Of a stretch of 64,000 nt of DNA, positions 18,167 to 27,116 are shown piece by piece. Both the position numbers and the translations under genes were made by a program. The notes beneath the pieces are model-generated. The model worked only from the letters and a program-made list of their open reading frames with translations. It was not told the DNA's origin and made no database searches. Positions within the stretch are counted from its first letter, which is position 1. Each line of letters opens with the position of its first letter. The stretch is from an uncultured Clostridia bacterium (GTDB lineage: Bacteria > Bacillota > Clostridia > Oscillospirales > Ruminococcaceae), in NCBI GenBank assembly GCA_947600065.1, contig CANQFZ010000001.1, positions 62,001-126,000 on the forward strand, in the 5' to 3' direction.

Positions 18167-19486
18167 ATGGCAAACGCACGATATACGGCGGTTAAGCTGC
18201 TGCTGAAAATGGACAGCGGAAAAGCGTATTCAAATATCCTGCTCGATAAGGAACTTTCCGAACAGGGACTTTCCGAGCGCGACAAAGCATTTGCCGCGGC
18301 ATTGTTTTACGGCGTTACAGAGCGTAAAATGACGCTCGATTATATTATCGCGCAAAACAGCAGGGTACACTTTGAAGAGATAGAAGCAGAGACCGCGACG
18401 ATATTGCGTGTTGGGTTTTACCAGCTTTTGTATATGCCGTCCATACCCGAAAGCGCCGCTGTAAACGAAAGCGTAAAGCTTTGCAGACAGATGAAGCTCT
18501 ATAGCTCCGAGGGCTATGTAAACGGTATGCTCCGTAGTTTTCTGAGAAAGAATAAGGAAGTTTCATATGAAGGACTTTCGGACGAAGAAAGGCTTTCGAT
18601 AGAGTTTTCCTGCCCTGTATGGCTGGCGAGAAAATGGAAAAACGAATATGGCGAGGAAAATGCCGTAAAAGCTTTAGAAGCTTCGCTCGGCGCTCCACCG
18701 CTTTATGCAAGGGTAAATACCTATAAGACGACAGACGAGGAGCTTGTAGAAGCGCTGAAAAAAGAGGGCGTTTCGGCACAGATAAACCCGAAACTGAGCG
18801 GCTGTATAAAGCTGAATAAAATAGGGGATATAGAAAAGCTGAAAACCTTTAAAAACGGTCTGTTTCATATACAAGACGTTTCGAGCCAGCTCTGCTGCCT
18901 TACATTAAGACCGATAGTAAATGAAACTGTAATAGATATGTGCGCCGCTCCGGGCGGAAAATCCTTTACAATGGCGGAGCTTATGGGAAACAACGGACAT
19001 ATTTACAGCCTCGACCTCTATGATGCCAGAACAGACCTTATTGCCGAGGGCGCAAAGCGTTTAGGTCTTAGGATAATAGAAGCAAAACAGAACAACGCCG
19101 TAAGGTTTGATGAAACGCTTCCGAAGGCAGACAGGGTCTTGTGCGATGTTCCGTGTTCGGGGCTTGGCGTTATCCGCCGTAAGCCCGAAATAAAGTATAA
19201 ATTCGAGAGCGAGTTTGACGATCTCCCTACGCTTCAGCGGGCAATTCTTGAGGTGTCGTCGCAATATGTAAAAGTCGGCGGAACGCTCGTTTATTCGACC
19301 TGTACGCTTTCGCGCCGCGAGAATGACGATGTCGCACAGGCTTTTGCACAAGACCACCCCGAGTTTTCTCCCATAGTACAGCCTATCCCGTATGAAGGCG
19401 CAATAAACAGCCCCATGAGAACTTTCTTCCCCGAAAAAGACGGCGGCGACGGCTTTTTTACTGCGGCATTCAGACGCATAAAATGA
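18167..19486 (+). CDS. rsmB: 16S rRNA m5C967 methyltransferase RsmB (Sun/Fmu family)
   Basis: 439 residues. The N-terminal NusB-like domain (about 1-140) precedes a Rossmann methyltransferase with SAM motif DMCAAPGGKS near 264 and the two catalytic cysteines in DVPCSGLG and STCTL. It methylates C967 of 16S rRNA. TAGGAGAAG precedes the ATG. The stop is 7 bp before rlmN, so it is probably in one transcript with fmt and rlmN. Confidence 0.94.
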   Translation: MANARYTAVKLLLKMDSGKAYSNILLDKELSEQGLSERDKAFAAALFYGVTERKMTLDYIIAQNSRVHFEEIEAETATILRVGFYQLLYMPSIPESAAVNESVKLCRQMKLYSSEGYVNGMLRSFLRKNKEVSYEGLSDEERLSIEFSCPVWLARKWKNEYGEENAVKALEASLGAPPLYARVNTYKTTDEELVEALKKEGVSAQINPKLSGCIKLNKIGDIEKLKTFKNGLFHIQDVSSQLCCLTLRPIVNETVIDMCAAPGGKSFTMAELMGNNGHIYSLDLYDARTDLIAEGAKRLGLRIIEAKQNNAVRFDETLPKADRVLCDVPCSGLGVIRRKPEIKYKFESEFDDLPTLQRAILEVSSQYVKVGGTLVYSTCTLSRRENDDVAQAFAQDHPEFSPIVQPIPYEGAINSPMRTFFPEKDGGDGFFTAAFRRIK

Positions 19487-19493
19487 GGAGCTT

Positions 19494-20519
19494 ATGGAAA
19501 AAACAGACATTCTTTCGCTTTCACTTGATGAGTTGACCGAACAGATTTGCGAAATGGGCGAGAAGAAATTCAGAGCAAAACAGATATTCGATTGGCTGCA
19601 TATAAAAAAGGTCAGTGAATTTTCTCAGATGAGTAATATTTCTGCACAATTTCGCGAGCAGCTTTCCGAAAATTTTTGTATATATCGTCCAAATATTAAA
19701 AAAAGACTTGTAAGCCGTATAGATAATACTGTAAAATATCTGTATGGATTATGCGACGGCACGTCGGTAGAAAGCGTGCTTATGGAATATAACCACGGAA
19801 ACAGCCTTTGCGTTTCTACACAGGTCGGCTGTAAAATGGGGTGCAAGTTCTGCGCGTCTACCATAGCAGGCTGGATAAGAAATTTAAGGCCCTCGGAAAT
19901 ACTCGGGCAGATATACGAAAGCGAGCGCGACAGCGGAAAGCCCGTTGACAGTATCGTACTTATGGGTATAGGCGAACCTCTCGACAATTTTGAAAACGTT
20001 GTAAAGTTTTTAAAGATCCTTTCCGAGAGCGGCTTCAGTCTCAGAAGAGTTTCGCTTTCTACCTGCGGAGTGGTGGATAAGATATACGAGCTGTCGGAGT
20101 TGAAGCTCGGCGTTACGCTTTCAGTGTCGCTTCATGCGGCAACTGACGCAAAGAGAAGCGAGATAATGCCGATAAACAAGCGCTATGATCTTAAAACATT
20201 GATGAAAGCGTGCGACGATTATTTTAAGACAACGGGGCGTAGAATTTCATTCGAGTATTCTCTTATAGAGGGAGTAAACGATGACGACGTGTCGGCAGAC
20301 GAGCTTATAAAACTTCTTGGCGGGAAAAACTGCCATGTAAACCTTATACCGATAAACGAAGTTAAAGAGCGCGAATACAGAAAAAGCCGTTCGGTCGAAA
20401 GGTTTCAGAAGCGACTGTGCGCGGCGGGGCTTAACGCTACGATACGCAGAACTCTCGGAGCGGATATAAATGCGGCTTGCGGTCAGCTAAGGCGCGACGA
20501 TTTGGAAGAAAATAATTAA
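19494..20519 (+). CDS. rlmN: Dual-specificity 23S rRNA/tRNA m2A methyltransferase RlmN
   Basis: 341 residues of the radical-SAM superfamily: the 4Fe-4S motif CKMGCKFC near residue 118, the GIGEPL segment, and the catalytic C-terminal cysteine in GADINAACGQL. It methylates A2503 in 23S rRNA and A37 in tRNA. A valine-type VTLSVSLHAA segment follows the usual family pattern. The ribosome site is TGAGGAGC. No oddity noted. Confidence 0.95.
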   Translation: MEKTDILSLSLDELTEQICEMGEKKFRAKQIFDWLHIKKVSEFSQMSNISAQFREQLSENFCIYRPNIKKRLVSRIDNTVKYLYGLCDGTSVESVLMEYNHGNSLCVSTQVGCKMGCKFCASTIAGWIRNLRPSEILGQIYESERDSGKPVDSIVLMGIGEPLDNFENVVKFLKILSESGFSLRRVSLSTCGVVDKIYELSELKLGVTLSVSLHAATDAKRSEIMPINKRYDLKTLMKACDDYFKTTGRRISFEYSLIEGVNDDDVSADELIKLLGGKNCHVNLIPINEVKEREYRKSRSVERFQKRLCAAGLNATIRRTLGADINAACGQLRRDDLEENN

Positions 20520-20595
20520 CAAATAAAACAATTACAATACAGCAAATTTAACAAATAACATTACAGCATAGCTTCCTGCTGAAAAGGGGTGTATT

Positions 20596-21333
20596 ATGGA
20601 AATATATTCTAAAACGGATATTGGGCTTGAAAGAACAGAAAATCAAGATAGCGTCTGGGGAGAAATTCTTTCTCCAAATGCCTGCGCCGCCGTTTTATGC
20701 GACGGAATGGGCGGGGAGAGCCGCGGCGGACTTGCGAGTAAGCTCGCCGTGGATATGGTGTCAAAAAGAATAAAAGAATATTTTAACGAAGACCTCGGAA
20801 GCAACGCCATACGAAATCTGCTTATAACGGCTGTTGTCGCGGCAAACTCTATAGTGCGCGGATATCCAAAGGAAAACGAAGACGAGATAATGGGAACTAC
20901 CTGCGTCGCCGCTATTGTTTATAAAAAGACAGCACATATAATAAACGTCGGCGACAGCAGGGCATACCAGCTCTTTTGCGAGGGCGACGATGAGTGCATA
21001 AGACAGATAACAAAAGACCATTCTCATGTCCGCGAGCTTGTGGATAAGGGGATAATAACCGAAGAAGAAGCAAAGACCCACCCGAAAAGAAGCAAGATAA
21101 CGCGCGCTGTGGGCGCCGATGATGAGATAATCCCCGATTATTTCGAGCTTGATCTAAACGACGGGGATATGCTGCTTTTGTGCAGCGACGGACTTTCGGC
21201 ATACGGCGACGACCTCGATATACTCGATATCTGTTTTGACAACAAGCCGCGTGATTGCTGCCGTAAGCTTGTGGATTATGCAAACGATAACGGCGGACAT
21301 GACAATGTATCCGTTGCACTTATCGCTGTTTGA
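20596..21333 (+). CDS. prpC: PP2C-type Ser/Thr protein phosphatase (PrpC/Stp)
   Basis: 245 residues with PP2C metal motifs: NQDS near residue 17, CDGMGGESRG, NVGDSRAYQL, CSDGL and DNVSVALIAV. It dephosphorylates proteins phosphorylated by the PASTA kinase encoded next. The gene is 76 bp after rlmN, with GAAAAGGGG upstream of the ATG. The prpC-prkC-rsgA order is the standard Firmicute arrangement. Confidence 0.94.
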   Translation: MEIYSKTDIGLERTENQDSVWGEILSPNACAAVLCDGMGGESRGGLASKLAVDMVSKRIKEYFNEDLGSNAIRNLLITAVVAANSIVRGYPKENEDEIMGTTCVAAIVYKKTAHIINVGDSRAYQLFCEGDDECIRQITKDHSHVRELVDKGIITEEEAKTHPKRSKITRAVGADDEIIPDYFELDLNDGDMLLLCSDGLSAYGDDLDILDICFDNKPRDCCRKLVDYANDNGGHDNVSVALIAV

Positions 21334-21354
21334 CTTTTTATATAGGCTGAATTA

Positions 21355-21393
21355 TTACAGTTTTATTACAGTTTGGTTACAGTTTGGTAACAG
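21355..21393 (+). promoter_or_regulatory. Four 11-bp-spaced hexamers upstream of prkC (PhoP-box-like)
   Basis: TTACAG at 21355, 21366 and 21377 and TAACAG at 21388 are spaced exactly 11 bp, one helical turn, ending 12 bp before the -35 of the prkC promoter. PhoP boxes in Bacillus are TTHACA repeats with about 11-bp period, so the layout matches an activator array; the binding protein is unknown. Confidence 0.5.
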
Positions 21394-21405
21394 CCGAAAA
21401 AAAGG

Positions 21406-21434
21406 TTGACTTTTGCTGAAATGTGTGGTATAAT
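21406..21434 (+). promoter_or_regulatory. Promoter for prkC
   Basis: TTGACT (21406-21411), 17-bp spacer, TATAAT (21429-21434). It lies in the 171-bp gap after prpC, so prkC can be transcribed apart from its phosphatase. Confidence 0.7.
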
Positions 21435-21504
21435 ATAGAATGTATGGATATTGTTGCTCAGGAACAGTTTCTTTTAAGTGCGATAAAAAGGGGAAAAGAT
21501 TATA

Positions 21505-23775
21505 ATGGACAGTAATATCGGAAAAAAGCTTGACGGTCGATATGAGCTTTTAGAGCTTATAGGCGTCGGCGGAATGGCGGAGATCTACCGCGCGAGAGAT
21601 ATCCAGGAGGACATGACAGTCGCCGTAAAGATCCTTAAAACGGAGTTTGCGGGGAGTGATGAGTTCCTTCGCCGTTTCCGCAATGAGAGCAAGGCAATAG
21701 CGCTGCTTTCACACCCGAATATCGTAAAGATCTATGACGTTGGATTTACCGACAAGGTACAGTTTATCGTTATGGAATATGTAGACGGGATAACTCTCAC
21801 GGATTATATCGAACAGCAGGGCGTTCTGAAATGGAATTATGCCGTTATGTTCACTATCCAGATACTAAAGGCGCTCCGTCATGCCCACGACAGGGGCATT
21901 GTCCACCGCGACATAAAAAGCTCAAATATCATGCTCCTTCGCGACGGAACAATAAAGGTCATGGATTTCGGCATTGCTCGCTTCAATCGCGAGAATAACA
22001 ATACTGTGTCCGATAAGACGATAGGTTCTGTGCATTATATAAGTCCCGAACAGGCAAGGGGCGACCTTACGGACGAGAGAAGCGATATCTATTCCGTTGG
22101 CGTAGCGCTCTATGAAATGCTCACGGGAAAGAAGCCGTTTGATGGGGATACGGCTGTAGCTATTGCGCTGAAGCATATGCAGACTGCGCCCAAGCGTCCT
22201 ACGGAAATAAATGAAACTATCCCCGAGGGATTGGAGCAGATAGTTTTAAAGGCTATGCAGAAAGACCCGTCCGCGCGTTATCAGACCGCGGGAGAGATGA
22301 TAGCAGACCTTGAAGAATTTAAAAACAACCCGGGAATGGTTTTCGATTATAAATTTGGTGCAGCAGAAAGCAGCTCTAAATCATCTTTGAGCCTTTCTCC
22401 TGTTTCCGAAGCGGAGAAGGTTCGCGTTCCCGTGAAAATGGAAGATTATGAGGACGAAGACGACGAGGAGTATGAGGACGAGGAATATGACGACGAAGTA
22501 GAAGAACGTCGTTCACCTGTCATTCCTATTTTGTTTGCTGTTGGCGCGGCAATTGTTGTCGCGGCAGTGTTCCTTATTCTAATGCTGTTATCTCAGCGCT
22601 TGGGTCAGGGCAGCTCCGACAGCTCTTCTAGCAACAACGGTCCGCTCCACGGTATTATTGTTGAAAACGGCGAGTTTCCAATGCCTCAGCTTATCGGAAT
22701 GACATGGGAAGAAGCAAGTAAAGAATATGGCGACGGAACCCTTATGACCCTTGTAAAACAGGACGAATACAGCAGCGAGTATGCCGAGGGCGTAATTTTT
22801 GAGCAGGGTACGGTCGAGGGAAGAATGGTAAAGATCGGCTCTACTATCGTAGTAAGAGTAAGTAAGGGCAATATGAAGATCCAGATTCAGGATTTCCACG
22901 ACAGAGATTATGAGGCTGTAAAGAAACAGCTCGAGAGAGATGGCTTTAAGGTCAAAATGTCGAGTATGGAAAGCGATGAAATTGCCGAGGGCAGAGTAAT
23001 TTCAACAGACCCGCCTGCGGATACGCTTGCAGAACAGGGATCAACAGTTGTTGTTTATGTAAGTATGGGCGCGGCGGAAAAGATGAAGATAGTTCCAAAG
23101 CTTGAGGGAATGCCTCTCCAGGAGGCGCTCAACCGCTGCGATGAATACGGCCTTATACCAAAGGTAGAGTATGAAGACAGCATTGAAGAAAAGGGCAAGG
23201 TATTAAAGCAAAGCATAAAGGCTGATGAAAAGGTAATGCCCGGAACCGAGATAACCCTTACGGTGAGCAGCGGCGAGCTTCCCGAAAAGGAATACACCTG
23301 GACCTTTACGCTTCCTCAGGGTATTTCGGGAGACTTCCAGTTTAGACTGTATATCGACGGAGAACTTTCGAGCACTAAGACTGTAAATGTCGGTCTTACG
23401 GCGTCTAAAACTCAGAGCTATACTATAAAAGGCCAGAATGGAACTCAAAAGACCTATACGATAATTGTCAGAAATACAGCCAACGGAAAAGAAGCAACTT
23501 ATATCGAAAGTAACATTACGTTTACCAGCGACTCGTTTGAGGAGCACAAAGTACAGACCAACAGCGGCGTATTCAGACAGCTTTCAGACGCTTCGTCGTC
23601 AAGCACCACGCCTACGCCGCCTCCAAGCTCAAGTTCAAGCTCAAGCACAACACCTCCCGAGAGCTCGAGCGAGCCTGTAGAAAGTACAACTCCTCCCGAG
23701 AGCACAACACCTCCCGAAAGTTCAAGCGAACCGGTTGAATCTACGCCTGAGCCTAGCGAGAACATACCCGAATAA
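21505..23775 (+). CDS. prkC: Membrane Ser/Thr protein kinase with PASTA domains (PrkC/Stk)
   Basis: 756 residues. Hanks kinase domain (about 12-272): glycine loop GVGGMAEIYRA, catalytic Lys42, HRDIKSSN (134-141), DFG (154-156), SPEQARG. A strongly acidic juxtamembrane stretch (about 313-335), one membrane helix (about 339-362), then three PASTA domains outside (about 391-454, 458-522, 527-590). These sense muropeptides in the family. Beyond them lie an Ig-like domain (about 596-690) and a Ser/Thr/Pro/Glu-rich tail (about 695-756) with repeated STTPPES motifs, extensions absent from B. subtilis PrkC. GGGGAAAAG precedes the ATG. Confidence 0.94.
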   Translation: MDSNIGKKLDGRYELLELIGVGGMAEIYRARDIQEDMTVAVKILKTEFAGSDEFLRRFRNESKAIALLSHPNIVKIYDVGFTDKVQFIVMEYVDGITLTDYIEQQGVLKWNYAVMFTIQILKALRHAHDRGIVHRDIKSSNIMLLRDGTIKVMDFGIARFNRENNNTVSDKTIGSVHYISPEQARGDLTDERSDIYSVGVALYEMLTGKKPFDGDTAVAIALKHMQTAPKRPTEINETIPEGLEQIVLKAMQKDPSARYQTAGEMIADLEEFKNNPGMVFDYKFGAAESSSKSSLSLSPVSEAEKVRVPVKMEDYEDEDDEEYEDEEYDDEVEERRSPVIPILFAVGAAIVVAAVFLILMLLSQRLGQGSSDSSSSNNGPLHGIIVENGEFPMPQLIGMTWEEASKEYGDGTLMTLVKQDEYSSEYAEGVIFEQGTVEGRMVKIGSTIVVRVSKGNMKIQIQDFHDRDYEAVKKQLERDGFKVKMSSMESDEIAEGRVISTDPPADTLAEQGSTVVVYVSMGAAEKMKIVPKLEGMPLQEALNRCDEYGLIPKVEYEDSIEEKGKVLKQSIKADEKVMPGTEITLTVSSGELPEKEYTWTFTLPQGISGDFQFRLYIDGELSSTKTVNVGLTASKTQSYTIKGQNGTQKTYTIIVRNTANGKEATYIESNITFTSDSFEEHKVQTNSGVFRQLSDASSSSTTPTPPPSSSSSSSTTPPESSSEPVESTTPPESTTPPESSSEPVESTPEPSENIPE

Positions 23776-23794
23776 AAACGTATTGTAGCGAGAT

Positions 23795-24688
23795 ATGAGT
23801 AAAAGTACATTTAAAGGAATAATAACAAAAGCCGTTGGGGGCGTCTATTATGTAGACGCCCTCGACGGTGATTTTTTCGGAGAGAACATAAAGTGCGCCG
23901 CGCGCGGCATTTTCCGCCAAAGGGGGATAAGTCCCTCGGCGGGAGATATAGTGACGGTCGGAGTTTCGGAGAACGCCGAGCCTGTCATTACGGAAATATC
24001 CGAGCGGAAAAATTATCTGTCAAGACCCCCTCTTTCAAATCTTGACAGGATATTTTTTGTAAACAGCACGGTTGAGCCAACGGTAAACCGGCTTATCCTC
24101 GACAAGCTCATTGCAGTTGCTGACAGCAAAGACATCGAGCCTATAATAGTATTTACTAAGATAGACCTTGAAAAGGCAGGAGAATTTCCCGAAATATACC
24201 GAAGCATAGGCATTTCGGTCTGCGCCGTTGACAATATAACCGGCGAGGGCGCAAATGAGGTTAAAGAGCTTATAGGCGAAGGGATTTCGGCATTTATCGG
24301 AAATTCGGGAGTAGGAAAATCGAGCCTGCTTAATGTTCTGTTTCCCGAGCTTTCGCTGAAAACGGGGGAGATAAGCCAAAAGCTCGGCAGAGGTAGGCAC
24401 ACTACCCGACAGGTCGAACTGTTTAAGATCGGAAATGGTTATATAGCCGACACGCCGGGCTTTTCTACAGTAGACATAGGTTGTTATTGCGATATACCGA
24501 AAGACGAGCTGGATGGGGCGTTTAGGGAGTTTCGGGAGATAACGCCGAAATGTAGATTCACAAATTGCCGTCATATAAAGGAGAGCGGCTGCGCCGTGAA
24601 AGAAGCAGTCGAAAATGGACAGATCGCCCGCGAGAGATACGACAGCTACCTTAAAATTTTCGAGGAGTACAAGGACGAAAGGTACTAA
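23795..24688 (+). CDS. rsgA: Ribosome small subunit GTPase RsgA
   Basis: 297 residues: N-terminal OB fold, circularly permuted GTPase with G4 VFTKIDL, then G1 GNSGVGKSSLLN, then G3 DTPGFS, and a C-terminal zinc module with C-x-N-C-x-H-x-C-like spacing (CRFTNCRHIKESGC). It helps late 30S maturation. The upstream region lacks a strong ribosome site (only GCGAG), and the start is 20 bp after the prkC stop, consistent with coupling. Confidence 0.94.
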   Translation: MSKSTFKGIITKAVGGVYYVDALDGDFFGENIKCAARGIFRQRGISPSAGDIVTVGVSENAEPVITEISERKNYLSRPPLSNLDRIFFVNSTVEPTVNRLILDKLIAVADSKDIEPIIVFTKIDLEKAGEFPEIYRSIGISVCAVDNITGEGANEVKELIGEGISAFIGNSGVGKSSLLNVLFPELSLKTGEISQKLGRGRHTTRQVELFKIGNGYIADTPGFSTVDIGCYCDIPKDELDGAFREFREITPKCRFTNCRHIKESGCAVKEAVENGQIARERYDSYLKIFEEYKDERY

Positions 24689-24717
24689 GACGCGCAACGG
24701 GGAAAACCTTTTATTGT

Positions 24718-24936
24718 CTAGAGGACTGTTATGGACAAAACCTTGTATCCTGTTTTTTCAACAACGGCACAAAGATCTTCTTCATTTATTTCATTTTCGG
24801 ACAATATTACTGTTTCTCCTTTTCTATGCGAAGAACTTACTTTTTTCACCTTAAACACGTTTCTAATAGCGTCATTTATATGGCTCTCACACATTCCGCA
24901 CATCATACCGTCGATCTTCATAGTTATTTTTTTCAT
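24718..24936 (-). CDS. Heavy-metal-associated (HMA) domain protein
   Basis: 72 residues, a single HMA domain with the metal-binding M-x-C-x-x-C segment as GMMCGMCESH near residue 10-19. Such proteins carry Cu(I) or related metals. It differs from CopZ in having an extra Met before the first Cys. AGGAG is 9 bases from the ATG. It has its own minus-strand promoter with a DtxR-type palindrome across the likely start of transcription, suggesting control by iron or manganese rather than by copper. It stands alone, convergent with rsgA. Confidence 0.82.
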   Translation of the reverse strand: MKKITMKIDGMMCGMCESHINDAIRNVFKVKKVSSSHRKGETVILSENEINEEDLCAVVEKTGYKVLSITVL

Positions 24937-24957
24937 TATATAACACTCCTTTCAATA

Positions 24958-24980
24958 TTAGTTAGATATCACTAACCTAA
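24958..24980 (-). promoter_or_regulatory. Palindrome resembling a DtxR/MntR-family operator
   Basis: The plus strand reads TTAGTTAG, a spacer ATATCA, then CTAACCTAA, close to the IdeR/DtxR half-site TTAGGTTAG. It lies directly downstream of the -10 hexamer of the HMA gene, where a repressor would block initiation. Confidence 0.5.
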
Positions 24981-24984
24981 AGCT

Positions 24985-25013
24985 ATTATAACTCGGTTTT
25001 TCTATTTTGTCAA
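24985..25013 (-). promoter_or_regulatory. Consensus promoter for the HMA-domain gene
   Basis: On the minus strand TTGACA (25013-25008), 17-bp spacer, TATAAT (24990-24985), a perfect sigma-A match. Confidence 0.75.
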
Positions 25014-25109
25014 GAGGAACATCGTTTTAGAAATTAAGAGGTTATGGGAAGCTTTTAAAAGTCAAAATTTGTTTTTTACGGCAGCCAACCTTTCCTCTTA
25101 AAACAAATT

Positions 25110-25137
25110 CTTACATCTTACCTCTTATTTCTTACTT
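25110..25137. repeat. Heptamer array (reverse orientation)
   Basis: CTTACAT, CTTACCT, CTTATTT, CTTACTT: four 7-bp units, almost the same as the array at 60291-60318. The short TTAAGAG/GTTATGG pair at about 25034 is a possible decayed forward partner. Confidence 0.65.
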
Positions 25138-25142
25138 CTGTC

Positions 25143-25171
25143 TTGACAATAACATATTATTATGTTAGAAT
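25143..25171 (+). promoter_or_regulatory. Promoter for the CAP-domain gene
   Basis: TTGACA (25143-25148), 17-bp spacer, TAGAAT (25166-25171). Transcription would begin near 25178, which is downstream of the first in-frame ATG (25162) and so rules it out as the translational start. Confidence 0.65.
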
Positions 25172-25197
25172 TAAAAGAGAACGCATTATTGAGAGGA

Positions 25198-26922
25198 ATG
25201 ACGCAAGTGAAACGACGCTTTTTTATGTGCCTTTTGTCCGCTGTATTTGTTCTGGCATTTTTTTTCAGCATAACAAACGGCGACGTTTCTTATGCCGCGC
25301 AGACATTCACTCTCAATTACCCTACTCAGGAGCAGATAAAACAACGCTATAAACAGTTAAATATAGATTTCGACAAAAGCACTTCTTATACCGAAAATTA
25401 TTCGATAACAGGGACTTATGCCATAGGAAACATTTCCCAAAGCGACAGACAGAACGCATTAAACGCCGTAAATTTCTGCCGATATATAGCGGGTCTTCCC
25501 GACGACGTAGTTATGACAGATGAGTATAACGCGCTTGCTCAGGCTGCTTCGCTCGTTCTTCTGGCAAACGGAAAACTCACTCACGATCCTCAACAGCCCG
25601 CAGGAATGCCCGAAAGCCTTTATAAAACGGGCGCTGACGGCGCGGGCGGTTCAAATATCGCAAAGGGTTATACAAATCTTGCAAGGTCTGTGATCTTCGG
25701 TTATATTGAGGATTCCGACAAGGACAATATTTCGCTTTTAGGGCACAGACGCTGGCTTTTAAGTCCCGCATTAAAGACCATAGGCTTCGGTATGACAGGC
25801 GCATATTCCGCCGCATATGTAAAAGGCACAAAGCGCAGTGAAACTTTTGCGGGAGATTATGTCGCATGGCCGCCGAAAAATATGCCGATTGAACTCTATA
25901 AGTCACATTCGGACAATTATGCATTTTCTGTTGTGCTCGGAGATGATTATGACGAGCCCGATATTTCAAATGTCACTGTCGATATATCCTCAAAGAAGCA
26001 GAATAAAAGCCGGCATTTGACAAAAGACAGCACGGATATTTCGGAGTTTCTTACTGTAAACAATTTAAATTACGGCGGTAGAAAGTGTATAATATTCAAT
26101 GTCGGTATGTTTTCACAAAACGACACAGTGACTGTAAAAATAAACGGTATCTATAAAAACGGCGTTTCAAAGCCAATAAGTTACACCGTCGATTTTTTCA
26201 GTATTTACCATGACCACAGCTACACGTCAAAAATAACAAAAGAACCTACCTGCAACACGGAAGGTGAGATAACATACACTTGCGAATGTGGCGACAGTTA
26301 TACGAAAAGTATAGCCAAAAAAGAACACAGCTATAACGAGAGAAAGGTAAAAGACGAAAGCTGTACGGAAAGCGGTCTGATAACATATACCTGCAAGTAT
26401 TGCAACGACAGTTATTCAAAGCAGGTTCCCGCCCTCGGACATAAGTTTGGCGCATATGAGATAATAAAGTGGCCTACAGCAGAAAGCGACGGCATAGCCG
26501 AAAGGATCTGCGCGCGCTGCGGTTTAAAAGAACAGCACAGGGCAGTGCTGAAAAATCCCTCGGGAATAACCAGTTCAATTGACAGCGAAGCAAGTGATAT
26601 TAAACCGAGCGACAGCGAAGCAAGTGATATTGAACCGAGCGACAGCGAAGCAAGTGATGTTGAAACAAGCAACAGTGAACCCACTGACGGCGAAACAAGC
26701 TATGTTATAGAAAACAGCTCAGATGAAGTGAGCATTGAAGATGACGAAACGGTTGCTGTTGAGGATTTTGAGGACACATTGTATATTGTCGAAGAACCTG
26801 ATTTTCAAGAGGAAAAATCCCCGACAGAAAGCGGAGTTCCCTCTCTTGTGATAATAATTGTATGCATTTTCAGCACGGCCGTACTTTTCGTTATTTTCCT
26901 TTTAGGCAAAAATAAACAATAA
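25198..26922 (+). CDS. Secreted, membrane-anchored CAP (SCP-like) domain protein
   Basis: About 574 residues. A signal peptide is followed by a CAP domain (about 95-200) with HDP and GHRRWLLSP motifs. Two cysteine-rich repeats follow (HSYTSKITKEPTCNTEGE and HSYNERKVKDESCTESGL, each ending in a CxxC segment such as CECG or CKYC). Next come a low-complexity Ser/Asp/Glu linker with a 10-residue repeat, and a C-terminal membrane helix (SLVIIIVCIFSTAVLFVIFL). CAP proteins in bacteria are often extracellular; a precise activity is not known. The in-frame ATG at 25162 lies upstream of the likely transcription start, so ATG 25198 or GTG 25207 (10 bases after GAGAGGA) is more likely. Confidence 0.78.
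   Translation: MTQVKRRFFMCLLSAVFVLAFFFSITNGDVSYAAQTFTLNYPTQEQIKQRYKQLNIDFDKSTSYTENYSITGTYAIGNISQSDRQNALNAVNFCRYIAGLPDDVVMTDEYNALAQAASLVLLANGKLTHDPQQPAGMPESLYKTGADGAGGSNIAKGYTNLARSVIFGYIEDSDKDNISLLGHRRWLLSPALKTIGFGMTGAYSAAYVKGTKRSETFAGDYVAWPPKNMPIELYKSHSDNYAFSVVLGDDYDEPDISNVTVDISSKKQNKSRHLTKDSTDISEFLTVNNLNYGGRKCIIFNVGMFSQNDTVTVKINGIYKNGVSKPISYTVDFFSIYHDHSYTSKITKEPTCNTEGEITYTCECGDSYTKSIAKKEHSYNERKVKDESCTESGLITYTCKYCNDSYSKQVPALGHKFGAYEIIKWPTAESDGIAERICARCGLKEQHRAVLKNPSGITSSIDSEASDIKPSDSEASDIEPSDSEASDVETSNSEPTDGETSYVIENSSDEVSIEDDETVAVEDFEDTLYIVEEPDFQEEKSPTESGVPSLVIIIVCIFSTAVLFVIFLLGKNKQ
26581..26670. repeat. Three 30-bp tandem repeats within the CAP gene
   Basis: Units beginning GACAGCGAAGCAAGTGAT occur at 26581, 26611 and 26641, encoding S-E-A-S-D-I-x-P-S-D. 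They form a spacer between the cysteine-rich modules and the membrane helix and could vary in copy number between strains. Confidence 0.8.
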
Positions 26923-27003
26923 TGGTCGAATAGTTTGCAATATAAAGTGAATAATAAGTTCGCCTAAATTTTTCCAATAATTCATGTAATATTCTCAAAG
27001 AGC

Positions 27004-27032
27004 TTGACAAAACAGAAATAATGTGGTACAAT
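27004..27032 (+). promoter_or_regulatory. Probable promoter upstream of ssrA
   Basis: TTGACA (27004-27009), 17-bp spacer, TACAAT (27027-27032). A hairpin AATAATCG/CGATTATT (27030-27050) follows. A second TATAAT at 27147-27152 lacks a good -35. Confidence 0.55.
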
Positions 27033-27116
27033 AATCGAAGAGCGATTATTATACCGCTTATGTTCACGCATATTCGCAAAATTTTTTCAAAATTTTGCTC
27101 CGTGCGGTAATGGATA

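Noticed and set aside
26581..26670. Tandem 30-bp repeats taken as a CRISPR array
   Set aside because: They are continuous, in frame within the CAP gene and have no spacers.
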